Shown: positions 15,193 through 24,233 of the stretch, in pieces
Layout: each line of letters begins with the position of its first letter
Position numbering within the stretch: the first letter of the stretch is position 1
NCBI RefSeq assembly: GCF_012317045.1
Contig: NZ_CP051154.1
Location: forward strand, 2,976,001 to 3,040,000
DNA length: 64,000 nt
Direction: 5' to 3'
From: Leifsonia sp. PS1209
GTDB taxonomy: Bacteria > Actinomycetota > Actinomycetes > Actinomycetales > Microbacteriaceae
Notes under the pieces: model-generated
The model's input: only the letters and a program-made list of their open reading frames with translations
Database searches by the model: none
What the model was told of the DNA's origin: nothing
Position numbers and translations under genes: made by a program

Positions 15193-15669
15193 CTACTCCG
15201 CGACCGGGCCGGGAGTTCCGCCGGTGATACGCACCAGTTCCTCGAACGTGGTCGAGAACACCGTGTGCGCGTGACCGGCGGCGGCCCACACCTCCGGGTA
15301 TCCGGCGAGCGCCACATCCACCACCGTGCGCAGCGGAGCCGGGTGCCCGACCGGCGCGACACCGCCGATGGTCTGGCCGGTCGCGGCCTTCACCGTGTCG
15401 GCGTCGGCACGCCGGATGCGCCCGCCGAGCCGCTCCCCCAGGAACGCGGTGTCGACCCGGTGGGCGCCCGAGGTCATCACGAGCAGCGGCTCGTCGTCGA
15501 TGGTGAAGACCAGCGAGTTGGCGATGGCGCCGACCTCGACGCCCAGCTCGGCCGCGGCGGAGACCGCGGTCGGCGTCGCGGACTCGAACCAGCGCACGCG
15601 CGGCTCGACACCCGCCGCGAGCAGGGCAGCCTCGACCGCTTCGACAGCCGGATGCGTCCTGTCGCTCAT
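15193..15669 (-). CDS. ybaK: YbaK/EbsC-type aminoacyl-tRNA deacylase
   Basis: 158-residue protein of the YbaK/ProX trans-editing family, which hydrolyses mischarged aminoacyl-tRNAs such as Cys- or Ala-tRNAPro. Family features are [12 protein letters not shown], the [20 protein letters not shown] stretch carrying the conserved lysine and the GG-P-G-H loop, and [14 protein letters not shown] near the C-terminus. ATG at 15669 overlaps the folD stop as ATGA, making a folD-ybaK pair. Which tRNA is edited cannot be told. Confidence 0.88.
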   Translation of the reverse strand: MSDRTHPAVEAVEAALLAAGVEPRVRWFESATPTAVSAAAELGVEVGAIANSLVFTIDDEPLLVMTSGAHRVDTAFLGERLGGRIRRADADTVKAATGQTIGGVAPVGHPAPLRTVVDVALAGYPEVWAAAGHAHTVFSTTFEELVRITGGTPGPVAE

Positions 15670-16547
15670 CGCAGGGAGCGCTCCGCCGACTCCACCACGT
15701 TCTGCAGCAGCAGAGCGCGCGTCATCGGGCCGACGCCTCCGGGGTTCGGGGACACCCAGGCGGCGACCTCCGCCACCTCGGGCGCCACATCCCCGGCCAC
15801 GCGGCTCTTGCCGGTCTCCGGGTCGTCGATGCGGCTCACGCCGACGTCCAGGACGATCGCTCCCGGCTTCACGTTGTCCGCGGTGACCAGCCCGGCCACA
15901 CCGGCGGCGGCGACGATCACGTCTGCGCGCTTGAGGTGCGCGTCCAGGTCGACCGTTCCGGTGTGGGTGAGCGTGACGGTGGCGTTGATCTCGCGGCGGG
16001 TCAGCAGCGAGCCGATCGCGCGGCCGACGGTCACGCCGCGACCGACGACGACCACATCCTTGCCCGCCAGCTCGATGCCGTGACGCAGCATCAGCTCGAT
16101 GACGCCGCGGGGCGTGCACGGCAGAGGCGTGGTGATCGGGCGGTTGACGTTGAGGACGAGCCTGCCGAGGTTGGTCGGGTGCAGGCCGTCGGCGTCCTTG
16201 GCCGGGTCGACCAGTTCGAGGATCGCGTCGGTGTCGATGTGCGGCGGCAGAGGGAGCTGCACGATGAAGCCGGTGCAGTCCGGGTCGCTATTGAGGTCCT
16301 CGATCACGGCCTCGAGCTCGGCCTGCGAGATGTCGGCGGGCAGGTCGCGGCGGATGGACGAGATGCCCACCTCTGCGCAGTCGCGGTGCTTGCCGGCGAC
16401 GTACCACTGCGATCCGGGGTCGTCGCCGACCAGGATCGTGCCGAGCCCGGGCACGACGCCCTGCTCGCGCAGCACGCTGACGCGCTCCTTCAGCTCCGCC
16501 TTGATCGCGGCCGCTGTCTTCTTGCCGTCCAGAATCTGTGCGCTCAT
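15666..16547 (-). CDS. folD: Methylenetetrahydrofolate dehydrogenase/cyclohydrolase
   Basis: Bifunctional folate enzyme of 293 residues converting 5,10-methylene-THF to 10-formyl-THF. Seen are the catalytic lysine context [14 protein letters not shown], the QLPLPPHID motif, the TPRGVIELM block and the dinucleotide motif [20 protein letters not shown] at 16547 is chosen over an upstream in-frame ATG because AGGAG lies just before it. It follows glyA on the same strand but is separated from it by palindromic element copy 2, so it may have its own promoter. It is coupled to ybaK by ATGA. Confidence 0.95.
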   Translation of the reverse strand: MSAQILDGKKTAAAIKAELKERVSVLREQGVVPGLGTILVGDDPGSQWYVAGKHRDCAEVGISSIRRDLPADISQAELEAVIEDLNSDPDCTGFIVQLPLPPHIDTDAILELVDPAKDADGLHPTNLGRLVLNVNRPITTPLPCTPRGVIELMLRHGIELAGKDVVVVGRGVTVGRAIGSLLTRREINATVTLTHTGTVDLDAHLKRADVIVAAAGVAGLVTADNVKPGAIVLDVGVSRIDDPETGKSRVAGDVAPEVAEVAAWVSPNPGGVGPMTRALLLQNVVESAERSLR

Positions 16548-16572
16548 CCGCGCTCCTAACGTTGTGACGCCG

Positions 16573-16632
16573 TCGAGCCGGGACCTGTGCACGCCCGCCG
16601 ACGGCGTGTCGCGTGCAGAAGTCCCGACTCGA
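16573..16632. repeat. Long palindromic element, copy 2 (inverted relative to copy 1)
   Basis: Arms 16573-16593 and 16612-16632 (21 bases, three mismatches) surround an 18-base loop. Read on the minus strand, one arm plus loop matches copy 1 (GGGACTTCTG, then ACGCGACACGCCG) except one position, C for T, and the opposite arm carries the matching change. It lies between glyA and folD and probably terminates the glyA transcript. Confidence 0.8.
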
Positions 16633-16658
16633 TTGCTGCGGGAGGTGAGGGGTCCGGG

Positions 16659-17984
16659 CTAGATGGAGGAGGGGAGCTCGACCGGGAACGCGTCCTGGCC
16701 GGACGGGGTCAGGCCGGGATAGAGCGGGAACGCGGCGGTGAGCGCGTCGACACGGCTGCGGAGGGATGCGGTGTCCGCGCCGGGCTGGAGCGCTGCTGCG
16801 ATGATCTCGGCCACCTCGGTGAACTGCACGTCGCCGAAGCCGCGGGTCGCGAGCGCCGGGGTGCCGATGCGGAGACCGGAGGTCACCATCGGCGGGCGCG
16901 GGTCGAACGGGACGGCGTTGCGGTTGACCGTGATGCCGACCTCGTGCAGCACGTCCTCCGCCTGCTGGCCGTCGAGCTGCGAGTTGCGCAGGTCGGCGAG
17001 CACCAGGTGCACGTCGGTGCCGCCGGTGAGCACATCCACGCCACCGGCGCGGGAGTCCTCCGCCGTCAGGCGGTCGGCCAGGATCTGCGCGCCGCGGACG
17101 GTGCGCTCCTGGCGGTCGCGGAACTCGTCGGTCGCCGCAAGCTTGAACGCGGTCGCCTTGGCGGCGATCACGTGCATCAGCGGGCCGCCCTGCTGGCCGG
17201 GGAAGACGTTGGAGTTGAGCTTCTTGGCGAGCTCCATGTCGCGGGAGACGATGAAGCCCGAGCGCGGGCCGCCGATGGTCTTGTGCACTGTCGACGACAC
17301 GACGTCGGCGAACGGGACGGGCGACGGGTGGATGCCCGCGGCGACGAGACCGGCGAAGTGCGCCATGTCCACCCAGAGCTTCGCGCCGACCTCGTCGGCG
17401 ATCGCGCGGAACGCGGCGAAGTCGAGGTGACGCGGGTATGCGGACCAGCCGGCGATGATGACCTGCGGCTTGTGCTCGAGCGCCTTGTCGCGCACGACGT
17501 TCATGTCGACGAGGAAGGTCTCCGGGTCGACGCCGTAGGAGACGGCGTTGTAGAGCTTGCCGGAGAAGTTGAGCTTCATGCCGTGGGTCAGGTGACCGCC
17601 GTGGGCGAGCTCCAGACCGAGGATGGTGTCACCCGGCGTCGCGATGGCGGACAGCACGGCCGCGTTGGCGCTCGCGCCGGAGTGCGGCTGGACGTTGGCG
17701 TACTCGGCCTTGAACAGGCTCTTCGCGCGGTCGATCGCGAGCTGCTCGGCGATGTCGACGTACTCGCAGCCGCCGTAGTACCGGCGGCCGGGGTAGCCCT
17801 CGGCGTACTTGTTGGTGAGCACGGAGCCGACGGATTCGAGCACCGCGCGCGGCACGAAGTTCTCGGACGCGATCATCTCGAGGTAGTCGCGCTGGCGGCC
17901 GAGCTCGAGCGCCAGGACCTCTGCGATCTCCGGGTCGACCTCCGCGAGCGGGGCCGTGAACGTGGATGGGAGTGTGTCAGTCAA
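16659..17984 (-). CDS. glyA: Serine hydroxymethyltransferase
   Basis: PLP enzyme of 441 residues converting serine and THF to glycine and 5,10-methylene-THF. The PLP lysine is K235 in [29 protein letters not shown] (substrate and dimer contacts) and AHGGHLTHG are also typical. Translation starts at a TTG (17984) with AAGGAG six bases upstream (17991-17996); no ATG is better placed. The leader carries a ZTP riboswitch (18041-18132), linking expression to 10-formyl-THF shortage. folD lies downstream and purU at 37.5 kb completes a set of one-carbon genes. Confidence 0.97.
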   Translation of the reverse strand: MTDTLPSTFTAPLAEVDPEIAEVLALELGRQRDYLEMIASENFVPRAVLESVGSVLTNKYAEGYPGRRYYGGCEYVDIAEQLAIDRAKSLFKAEYANVQPHSGASANAAVLSAIATPGDTILGLELAHGGHLTHGMKLNFSGKLYNAVSYGVDPETFLVDMNVVRDKALEHKPQVIIAGWSAYPRHLDFAAFRAIADEVGAKLWVDMAHFAGLVAAGIHPSPVPFADVVSSTVHKTIGGPRSGFIVSRDMELAKKLNSNVFPGQQGGPLMHVIAAKATAFKLAATDEFRDRQERTVRGAQILADRLTAEDSRAGGVDVLTGGTDVHLVLADLRNSQLDGQQAEDVLHEVGITVNRNAVPFDPRPPMVTSGLRIGTPALATRGFGDVQFTEVAEIIAAALQPGADTASLRSRVDALTAAFPLYPGLTPSGQDAFPVELPSSI

Positions 17985-18040
17985 AACCGGCTCCTTATAA
18001 ATGCAACTCAGCAGTGAACGCAGACGGGTGGGATGTTCCC

Positions 18041-18132
18041 GTATCGACCCAGGCGCGCGGCCGATCCGCCCGTTTCGCTGGGCATTCGTCGCTCCCCAAT
18101 GGTGACCATTTGAGCGCCAGTCGCGACGCGAG
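18041..18132 (-). promoter_or_regulatory. ZTP riboswitch (pfl motif) upstream of glyA
   Basis: On the minus strand the leader reads GTCGCGACTGGCG, a hairpin ATGGT-C-ACCAT (18098-18110), GGGGAGCGAC (18088-18097), a variable linker, then CGCCTGGG (18048-18055). P1 pairs CGTCGC (18125-18130) with GCGACG (18087-18092). These blocks match, in order, the conserved parts of the pfl/ZTP aptamer as I recall them, and glyA is a classic target. Downstream, ACGGG/CCCGT (18024-18042) could form an expression-platform hairpin before the ribosome binding site. A TATGCT at the 5' end may be its -10. In the family, ZTP or ZMP binding turns the gene on. Confidence 0.88.
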
Positions 18133-18278
18133 CAAGCATAGCAAAGGGCGGCTGGGAGGCGAACCCTTGCCGTTTGTTAGGAGGGCTGCAATACTCGCAG
18201 GTGGCCGACCGGAGGGGCGGGCAACGACGGCCGTCAGCACACCAAGCACCCAACGCATGCTCAGTTGAAGGAGAACGC

Positions 18279-19790
18279 GTGGTCATCCCCCGCCCGGCGA
18301 TGCTCGAGTCCGTCGATTCCGCGCCGTTCACCCTCGCACCGGATGCGCGGATCAGCGTCGCAGGCGCTGGAGCCTCCTCCGTCGCCGAGTTGCTCCGCGC
18401 TGAGCTCGCCTCCGACTGCAGCCGCAGCCTCACCGTCGTGCACGAGCCTCCGGCGTTCGGCGACATCGCCATCGTCATCGCGGACGACGAGGCTCCGGAC
18501 GGCCACGACGCGGAGGGCTACACGCTCGAGGTCGCCGCGGAGGGCGTCCGCATCGGAGCGGCGACCACCGCCGGCGCGTTCTGGGGCGTCCAGACCCTGC
18601 GGCAGCTGGTCCCCGCCGAATGCGGGTCCGACCCGCTCACCATCGGCGCCGTCCGCATCGTCGACCACCCCCGGTATGCGTACCGCGGTGCGATGCTCGA
18701 CGTCGCGAGGCACTTCTTCTCCCCGGATGCGGTCAAGCGCTTCATCGACGCGATCGTGCTCCTCAAGGTCAACCACCTGCACCTGCACTTGACCGACGAC
18801 CAGGGCTGGCGCATCCACATCGACAGCTGGCCGAACCTCACGGCGCACGGCGGGTCGACCGGGAGCGACGGCAGCGACGGCGGCTTCTACACGCAGGACG
18901 AGTTCCGCGACCTGGTGGCGTACGCGGCGGAGCGGCACGTCACGGTGGTCCCCGAGCTGGACATGCCCGGCCACACCAACGCGGCGCTCGCCTCGTATCC
19001 GGAGCTGAACGCCGACGGCGTCTCCCCCGCCCTCTACACCGGGTCGAAGGTCGGATTCAGCACGCTCCTCTCCGGCGACGCGACGACGGCGCGCTTCGTC
19101 GACGACGTCGTGCGCGAGGTCGCTGCGTTGACGCCGGGGCCGTACCTGCACATCGGCGGAGACGAGTGCCAGAGCACCGACCCCGCCGATTTCCTCCGCT
19201 TCATCGCCGACGCAGCCGCGACGGTCGCCCGCCACGGCAAGATCCCGGCCGGCTGGCACGAGATGGGGAAGAGCGGCGACCTGCCGGATGGTACGGTCGG
19301 CCAGTACTGGGACTTCCTCACCCCGCGCGGCAGCGCCGCCGACGAGACCCTGTCGTTCGTGCGCCAGGGCGGCTCCGTCATCATGTCCCCCGCCGACGTC
19401 GCATACCTCGACATCGTCTACGAGGAGGGCGACCGCCTCGGCCAGGACTGGGCGGACGGCCCGACCACGCTGCGCCAGTCGTACGAATGGGACCCGGCGC
19501 GGGTGGTCCCCGGGCTCACCGAGGCGCACATCCTGGGCGTGGAGGCTCCGCTCTGGACGGAGACGGTGGAGACCGTTTCCGACATCGAGGAGATGGTGTT
19601 CCCCCGCCTCGCCGCCGTGGCGGAGATCGGCTGGTCGCCTGCGCCGTCCGACACGGATGCGGTGGAGACGGCCCGCGACTTCGACGACTTCGCCGAGCGC
19701 GTCGCCCACCTCGCGGAGCACTGGGAGGCGGCGGGGACCAACTTCCGCCGCGTGCCGGAGGTGCGCTGGCGGGAACGCGTCAGCTCCTGA
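18279..19790 (+). CDS. Beta-N-acetylhexosaminidase, GH20
   Basis: 503-residue glycoside hydrolase family 20 enzyme releasing terminal GlcNAc or GalNAc. An N-terminal GH20b-like domain (to about 135) precedes the catalytic barrel beginning RYAYRGAMLDVARHFF. The catalytic pair D295-E296 is in HIGGDECQ, with HLHLTDDQGWRIHI and PELDMPGHTNAAL upstream. No signal peptide is visible, suggesting a cytosolic enzyme acting on imported oligosaccharides. GTG at 18279 is chosen because AAGGAG lies five bases upstream. It fits the two amino-sugar catabolic islands in this window. Confidence 0.92.
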   Translation: MVIPRPAMLESVDSAPFTLAPDARISVAGAGASSVAELLRAELASDCSRSLTVVHEPPAFGDIAIVIADDEAPDGHDAEGYTLEVAAEGVRIGAATTAGAFWGVQTLRQLVPAECGSDPLTIGAVRIVDHPRYAYRGAMLDVARHFFSPDAVKRFIDAIVLLKVNHLHLHLTDDQGWRIHIDSWPNLTAHGGSTGSDGSDGGFYTQDEFRDLVAYAAERHVTVVPELDMPGHTNAALASYPELNADGVSPALYTGSKVGFSTLLSGDATTARFVDDVVREVAALTPGPYLHIGGDECQSTDPADFLRFIADAAATVARHGKIPAGWHEMGKSGDLPDGTVGQYWDFLTPRGSAADETLSFVRQGGSVIMSPADVAYLDIVYEEGDRLGQDWADGPTTLRQSYEWDPARVVPGLTEAHILGVEAPLWTETVETVSDIEEMVFPRLAAVAEIGWSPAPSDTDAVETARDFDDFAERVAHLAEHWEAAGTNFRRVPEVRWRERVSS

Positions 19791-19796
19791 CCTCGA

Positions 19797-21032
19797 TCAG
19801 GGGTAGCCGAGGAACCAGAGCAGCAGCAGCGCGACAGGCTGCAGGGCGATCCCGCAGATCAGCACGATCATCCTGACCCGCCTGTTGGCGGCGAGCGCCG
19901 GCGCACCCGCGAGCGGCGCCAGCGGCATCAGCAGCCGGAACAGGCTCTGCTGCGGCAGGAACACCGCGAATAGGTAGAGCCCGTAGCTCGCCGCGAACGC
20001 CACCACCTCCGTGCCGAGCGCGCGGACGCTCGGCCTGCTGAGCAGCCAGGCGAACCCGCCGATCGCGGCCACCACCAGCAGTGCCCCGATCACGTTCGCG
20101 TACTTCCAGGTGAACAGGAACCACGGCGTCAGCGGCACGAAGGCGACCCGCCCGATGAACCCGGTCCACCACGACAGCTCGGTCTCGACGTACGCGTCCG
20201 CGTATCCGGTGACGACGGATGCGATCAGCGGCCAGGCGAGCCCGGCCACCGCCGTCACTCCCCCCGCCACGATCATCGCGATCCGCTCCCGCCAGCCGAA
20301 CGCATCCTGTCCGCGCCGGGCGACGACCAGCCGCACCAGGAACACGATCCCGAGCGCGAGCGGCAGCGCCAGCTCCCCCGGTTTGGTGAACGCGGCCGCC
20401 ACCCCTAACGGGATGACCAGCCAGTACCGCCTCGCCATCATCGCCCACAGCGCCGCGAACATCAGGAAGAAGAACAGGCTCTCCGCGTACGCGATCTGCA
20501 GCACGAACGAGAGCGGTCCGAAACAGAACAGCACGGCCGCCCACAGCGCGTTCGACGCGCCGACCCTGGATGCGACCAGCCGGTAGAGCACAAGCGTCGC
20601 CGCGGCACCGAACACCGTGGCGACGATGACGGCGGCCGGGTAGAACCCCAGCCCGGTGACGAACATGAGCCCGCGCGCGATGGCAGGGAACAGCGGCAGG
20701 AACGCCCACGAATTCTGCTGCACGTGCCCACTGCCGTCGGTCGGAAGCGTCGTCGGGTACCCGCCCTCGGCGATCTTCCGGTAGTAGGACGCATCCCACG
20801 ACCCGGAGAACGTCCAGAAGCTGGGCTCGGTGCGCGAGCTGGCGAAATGCCACTCACCGACCGTCGCCGCGACGTACAGGGTCACCATCAGCGTCGTGGT
20901 GAACACCCGGGATGCGACGAACACGGCCAGGACGACCACCCACCAGCGATACTCGCGCCCGGCCACGCGAATCCGCGACGGCGATGCGGTACCCCTCTCG
21001 GCGAGCACGCCGAGCCGCTCTCTCACGCTCAT
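19797..21032 (-). CDS. PIG-V-like membrane mannosyltransferase
   Basis: 411-residue polytopic protein resembling GT-C/PIG-V-type mannosyltransferases, which use polyprenyl-phosphate-linked mannose on the outer face of the membrane. About ten helices are seen. The motif SGSWDASYYRKIAEGGYP after the first helix (the WDA..Y..IA..GY pattern) and AFLPLFP are typical of the family. The ATG at 21032 is preferred over 21122 because the upstream extension is a charged, low-complexity stretch. It converges on the GH20 gene with only six bases between stops. Role in lipoglycan or glycoprotein synthesis is inferred. Confidence 0.75.
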   Translation of the reverse strand: MSVRERLGVLAERGTASPSRIRVAGREYRWWVVVLAVFVASRVFTTTLMVTLYVAATVGEWHFASSRTEPSFWTFSGSWDASYYRKIAEGGYPTTLPTDGSGHVQQNSWAFLPLFPAIARGLMFVTGLGFYPAAVIVATVFGAAATLVLYRLVASRVGASNALWAAVLFCFGPLSFVLQIAYAESLFFFLMFAALWAMMARRYWLVIPLGVAAAFTKPGELALPLALGIVFLVRLVVARRGQDAFGWRERIAMIVAGGVTAVAGLAWPLIASVVTGYADAYVETELSWWTGFIGRVAFVPLTPWFLFTWKYANVIGALLVVAAIGGFAWLLSRPSVRALGTEVVAFAASYGLYLFAVFLPQQSLFRLLMPLAPLAGAPALAANRRVRMIVLICGIALQPVALLLLWFLGYP

Positions 21033-21206
21033 AGTCCCAGTCTGCCGACCCCGGTCTGTGTGTTCGCCGCGATCGTACTCTCCGCGGGGCGAGTGCGCAC
21101 GTGGGGTCAGGTTGGTCTTCAATAGATATTTAACGTTGTGGGTTTATGTCGACTGGATTTTTATGTGAACATGTTCAGACTGTAACGAAAGACAATGGAG
21201 GCTTCA

Positions 21207-21923
21207 ATGCAGTGGAAATCGATCGTCCAGATGAAAACCCCGGCCAGGCGCGCACGATTCGGTGCAGGCGTAGCCGTCGTCGCTCTCGCGATGACTGCGA
21301 TCTCCGGGGCGCCTGCCCGCGCTTCCGATGCTCCGTCGGCGGACGGCGCGCGTATGTACGTCAAAGTCGGTGACAATCTCGTCGACCTCGAAGACACCAT
21401 CCGCACGCACGAGATCGACCTTCACAGCACCCCGGCCTCCGAGGGCGACCGGAAGGCTCGGCTCATCAATCTGAGCCAATGGGTGAGCTGCTATACGTTC
21501 AGCATCAAAGATGAGGTCTTCGCCGAATACACCCATTTCTGGGACGGCTTCGGTCACGATGTGCGATTGAAGTGCGGTGACGGGGGTACAAGCGGTTGGG
21601 GGTATCGCCATATCGAAGACCGACACAAGGAAGATTGGCAGTCCAAGCTGGATCAAGCTCGTGCCAAGGGATGGAATCCGGCGTGGCAGGGCGTCGATTC
21701 CTGGGATGACCTCATGGCCGGGGCTGTAGGTTCGGTGGTCAGCTGGCCGGAGTACGTCGGCGGTAATCCGACTTCGCAGACCAAGTGCGGGGTCACCGAC
21801 CTCTATCTCGTGGATCGGGACCGACCACAGGTGGTTCTGATGATCATTCGGGTTGCCGCGGTCTGGGCCACCAACAGCGACCGGCTCATCACCGCTTACC
21901 CCACCCCGAAGGCCAGCTGCTAA
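21207..21923 (+). CDS. Secreted protein, possible BECR-fold nuclease
   Basis: 238-residue exported protein not recognised with confidence. GGAGG at 21197-21201 supports the ATG at 21207. A signal peptide is clear: Arg-rich start, hydrophobic VVALAMTAISG, cut near PARASDA. The mature part has GYRHIEDRHKEDWQ followed late by NSDRLITAYPTP. A histidine-x-x-x-x-histidine block plus a C-terminal S/T-x-R-x-I-T-A-Y-P strand recalls barnase/EndoU/colicin E5/RelE-like toxin RNases. Three cysteines may form disulphides. Its base composition is visibly less GC-rich than its neighbours, suggesting transfer. No obvious immunity gene is adjacent on the same strand. Confidence 0.55.
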   Translation: MQWKSIVQMKTPARRARFGAGVAVVALAMTAISGAPARASDAPSADGARMYVKVGDNLVDLEDTIRTHEIDLHSTPASEGDRKARLINLSQWVSCYTFSIKDEVFAEYTHFWDGFGHDVRLKCGDGGTSGWGYRHIEDRHKEDWQSKLDQARAKGWNPAWQGVDSWDDLMAGAVGSVVSWPEYVGGNPTSQTKCGVTDLYLVDRDRPQVVLMIIRVAAVWATNSDRLITAYPTPKASC

Positions 21924-21941
21924 CCAGCAAGCCGCTCCGGA

Positions 21942-21979
21942 GGAGGGGTGGCGAGCTCGTGCTGGCTTACCACCCCTCC
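21942..21979. terminator. Bidirectional terminator hairpin
   Basis: Perfect 10-base inverted repeat GGAGGGGTGG (21942-21951) and CCACCCCTCC (21970-21979), between two convergent genes. The right arm lies in the last codons of the minus-strand gene. Confidence 0.7.
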
Positions 21980-22290
21980 GCTGCCAGGTAGCAGGGCACG
22001 ATCACGGCCACGCCCCGCGTCTCGCGCTGGAGTTCGTCGAACAATGCGTCCCCCTGCGCCTCCCACTCGTCCTGCGCGGTGGGCTCAGTCCATCCGATGG
22101 CGGGATCCTGCAGGTGTTCCCATCGAGCGCGCCACGCATGAAGTCGCGCGGCAAGCGGTTTGCCAATACCGAGGTCGTCCGGCGAGACCGGTCCGTCCTC
22201 CCAGAGCGGCCACGGGTGTCCCCACTCGTTCCACATCCGGATGCGACGGAGCCCATCATCCACAGCTGCCATAGCACCCAGAAATAGCAT
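21967..22290 (-). CDS. Conserved hypothetical protein, Trp-rich
   Basis: 107-residue cytosolic protein of unknown function. It has the pattern MWNEWGHPWPLWEDGPVSP followed by LAARLHAWRARWEHL, which resembles small actinobacterial proteins I have seen annotated only as hypothetical. The ATG at 22290 is preferred because CGGAG lies six bases upstream; a second in-frame ATG at 22272 would give 101 residues. It has no helices crossing the membrane. It lies downstream of the sugar importer operon (78 bases after) but need not belong to it. Confidence 0.65.
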   Translation of the reverse strand: MLFLGAMAAVDDGLRRIRMWNEWGHPWPLWEDGPVSPDDLGIGKPLAARLHAWRARWEHLQDPAIGWTEPTAQDEWEAQGDALFDELQRETRGVAVIVPCYLAAEGW

Positions 22291-22367
22291 GGCTGGCTCC
22301 GAACCACCCTCACACCCCAGGTGGGAGGCGCCCGCATCGCGCCACACGCGCGGGCACCCCCACCGGT

Positions 22368-23267
22368 CTACTTCACGCTGCCCTGCGTGAGTCCGCCCAC
22401 GAGTCGTTTCTCGATGAGCATGAACAGCACCACCACCGGGATGACCGCCACGATCGACACCGCGAAGACGTACTGCCAGGCGGCGTCGTACTGGCCGACG
22501 AATTTGGTGAGGGCCACAGAGAGCGGCTGGTTGGCGTCCGTCGACAGGATGACCAGGCTCGCCGCGAACTCGTTCCAGGATGCGACGAACGTGTAGATGA
22601 TCGCCGTCACGATTCCCGGCCAGACCAGGGGCAGCTGCACCCGGAAGAGCACGGTCCATTTGCCTGCGCCGTCGAGCTGGGCGGCCTCGTCCACTTCTTT
22701 GGGCACTCCCGCGAAGAAGTTGTGCATGATCCAGATCGCGAACGCCAGGTTGAAGGCCGCGTTGACGAGGATCATCGCCAGCCAGGTGTCGTTGATGCCG
22801 AGGGCGACCATCTCTTTGAAGAGACCGGTGGCGAGCACCGTCGGCTGCAGCATCTGCGTGACGATCACCAGGAAGAGGAACACCCCGCGCCCCGGGAACC
22901 GGAACCGCGCCGTGTAATAGGCCGCCGGCACGCAGACCAGCAGCACGAGCGCCGTCGCGAACACCGAGATCACGATGGTCGAGATGAGGTTCTCGGGCAG
23001 CGGCGTCTCCGGCGTCGACCACATCGTGAGGTAGTTCTCCGGATGCCAGGTAGTCGGCAGGTAGGTCGGAGGCACCGTCAGGATGTTGTTCCGGCTCTTG
23101 AACGAGCCCACCAGCATGATCAGGTAGGGCGCGATGAAGACCAGAGCGATCACGAGACCGGCGACCATCCGGCCTGCGACCCTGCCGGTGAACCGGTTCT
23201 CAGCGGGACGGCGACGGCGCGGCGGCGGCGTCACCGGGGCGGCGATGCTGGGGGCCTGGACGCTCAC
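22368..23267 (-). CDS. Carbohydrate ABC importer permease (MalG-like)
   Basis: 299-residue inner-membrane permease with six predicted helices and the EAA loop EVDEAAQLDGAGKWTVLFRV (about residue 190) that contacts the ATPase. GTG at 23267 overlaps the partner permease stop (GTGA), with AGGAGGT just upstream. Its N-terminus is long and Pro/Arg-rich. It pairs with the MalF-like permease and lipoprotein upstream. No ATPase gene is present, so a shared MsiK-type ATPase elsewhere probably powers it, as is common in Actinobacteria. Location opposite the aga-like operon suggests import of GalNAc or a GalNAc-containing glycan. Confidence 0.9.
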   Translation of the reverse strand: MSVQAPSIAAPVTPPPRRRRPAENRFTGRVAGRMVAGLVIALVFIAPYLIMLVGSFKSRNNILTVPPTYLPTTWHPENYLTMWSTPETPLPENLISTIVISVFATALVLLVCVPAAYYTARFRFPGRGVFLFLVIVTQMLQPTVLATGLFKEMVALGINDTWLAMILVNAAFNLAFAIWIMHNFFAGVPKEVDEAAQLDGAGKWTVLFRVQLPLVWPGIVTAIIYTFVASWNEFAASLVILSTDANQPLSVALTKFVGQYDAAWQYVFAVSIVAVIPVVVLFMLIEKRLVGGLTQGSVK

Positions 23268-24223
23268 GAGACCTCCTTCATGGGTTTGACGATCCACAGG
23301 TAGAGCGCCACGACCACGAGCACGATCAGGAAGTTGATCACGCTGAGCGCGCTCGACAGGTCGATCCTCTGCTCGTTCTGCAGCAGTTTGAACATGTATG
23401 TCGTCGTCGTGTCCGCCTTGTAGCCGGGGATCGCCCCTGTCATCAGTTTCAGGATGGGCAGGTTGTTGAAGACGTTGATGATGTTGATGAGGCTGGCGAG
23501 GGCGATGGCGTTGCGGAGGTTCGGGAGCGTGACGCCGAAGTACGTGCGAGCAGCGCCGGCGCCGTCCATCTTCGCCGCCTCGAGCATGTCGCCCGGGATG
23601 CCCGCGAGACCCGCGAGCAGCGTGTACGTGGTGAACGGCAGGGAGACGAACACCGCGATCGCGATGGAAGAGAGGAACGCCGGCACCGGCTCCTTGGTGA
23701 AGCCGAACGGCTCGGCGAGCAGGTGCACATCCACCAGGAACTTGTTGATGATGCCGTAGAACGGGTCGAGGCCGTAGACGAAGACGGTCGTGGTCATCAC
23801 CACGCTGGCCGCCCACGGGATGAGGATGGCCATCCGCACCCACTGCCTGCCGGGGAAGTTCTTGTTCAGGAACTGCGAGAGCGCGAGCGAGATCACGACG
23901 GTCAGCACCACCACGGACGCGACCCAGAGCAGCGTGTTGAACAGGATGCCAGGCAGCTCGGGCCGGTTGAGCACCGTGAGGTAGTTCTGGAAACCGACGG
24001 AGCCATGGTCGACTCCGGCGACCGAGATCTTCCTGGTGGAGTTGAAGATCATGTAGCCGGCGGGGAACAGCACCACGCCGAAGATCAGGATGAGGGCGGG
24101 CAGCGTCCAGGGGACCGCGTTCGCCAGGTCACGGGCACCCGTGCCCTGCGGTTTCTGCGACGCCCCGCGACGGGGACGGCCGGTGGCCGCCCCCGTCTCG
24201 GTCGTTTCGATGGTGTGACTCAT
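23264..24223 (-). CDS. Carbohydrate ABC importer permease (MalF-like)
   Basis: 319-residue permease with six predicted helices, an N-terminal soluble stretch of about 35 residues, and the EAA loop MLEAAKMDGAGAARTYFGVT near residue 215. It starts 10 bases after the binding-protein stop and overlaps the next permease by GTGA, so the three genes form one operon. It forms the translocation heterodimer with its neighbour. Confidence 0.9.
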   Translation of the reverse strand: MSHTIETTETGAATGRPRRGASQKPQGTGARDLANAVPWTLPALILIFGVVLFPAGYMIFNSTRKISVAGVDHGSVGFQNYLTVLNRPELPGILFNTLLWVASVVVLTVVISLALSQFLNKNFPGRQWVRMAILIPWAASVVMTTTVFVYGLDPFYGIINKFLVDVHLLAEPFGFTKEPVPAFLSSIAIAVFVSLPFTTYTLLAGLAGIPGDMLEAAKMDGAGAARTYFGVTLPNLRNAIALASLINIINVFNNLPILKLMTGAIPGYKADTTTTYMFKLLQNEQRIDLSSALSVINFLIVLVVVALYLWIVKPMKEVS

Positions 24224-24233
24224 GCCGCGCTGA

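Noticed and set aside
16587..18017. Plus-strand frame of 476 codons opposite glyA
   Set aside because: glyA on the minus strand has the full SHMT motif set; the plus frame is repetitive in Arg, Glu, Val and Gly and has no recognisable domain.
18174..18278. Upstream extension of the GH20 gene from an ATG at 18174
   Set aside because: The extension has no homology-like features, and the GTG at 18279 has AAGGAG at the right distance.
19786..19801. CCTGA/TCAGG hairpin between GH20 and mannosyltransferase stops
   Set aside because: Only five base pairs; too weak to call a terminator.
21033..21122. Longer N-terminus of the membrane mannosyltransferase from 21122
   Set aside because: The added 30 residues are charged and low-complexity; the ATG at 21032 begins the normal short N-terminus before helix 1.
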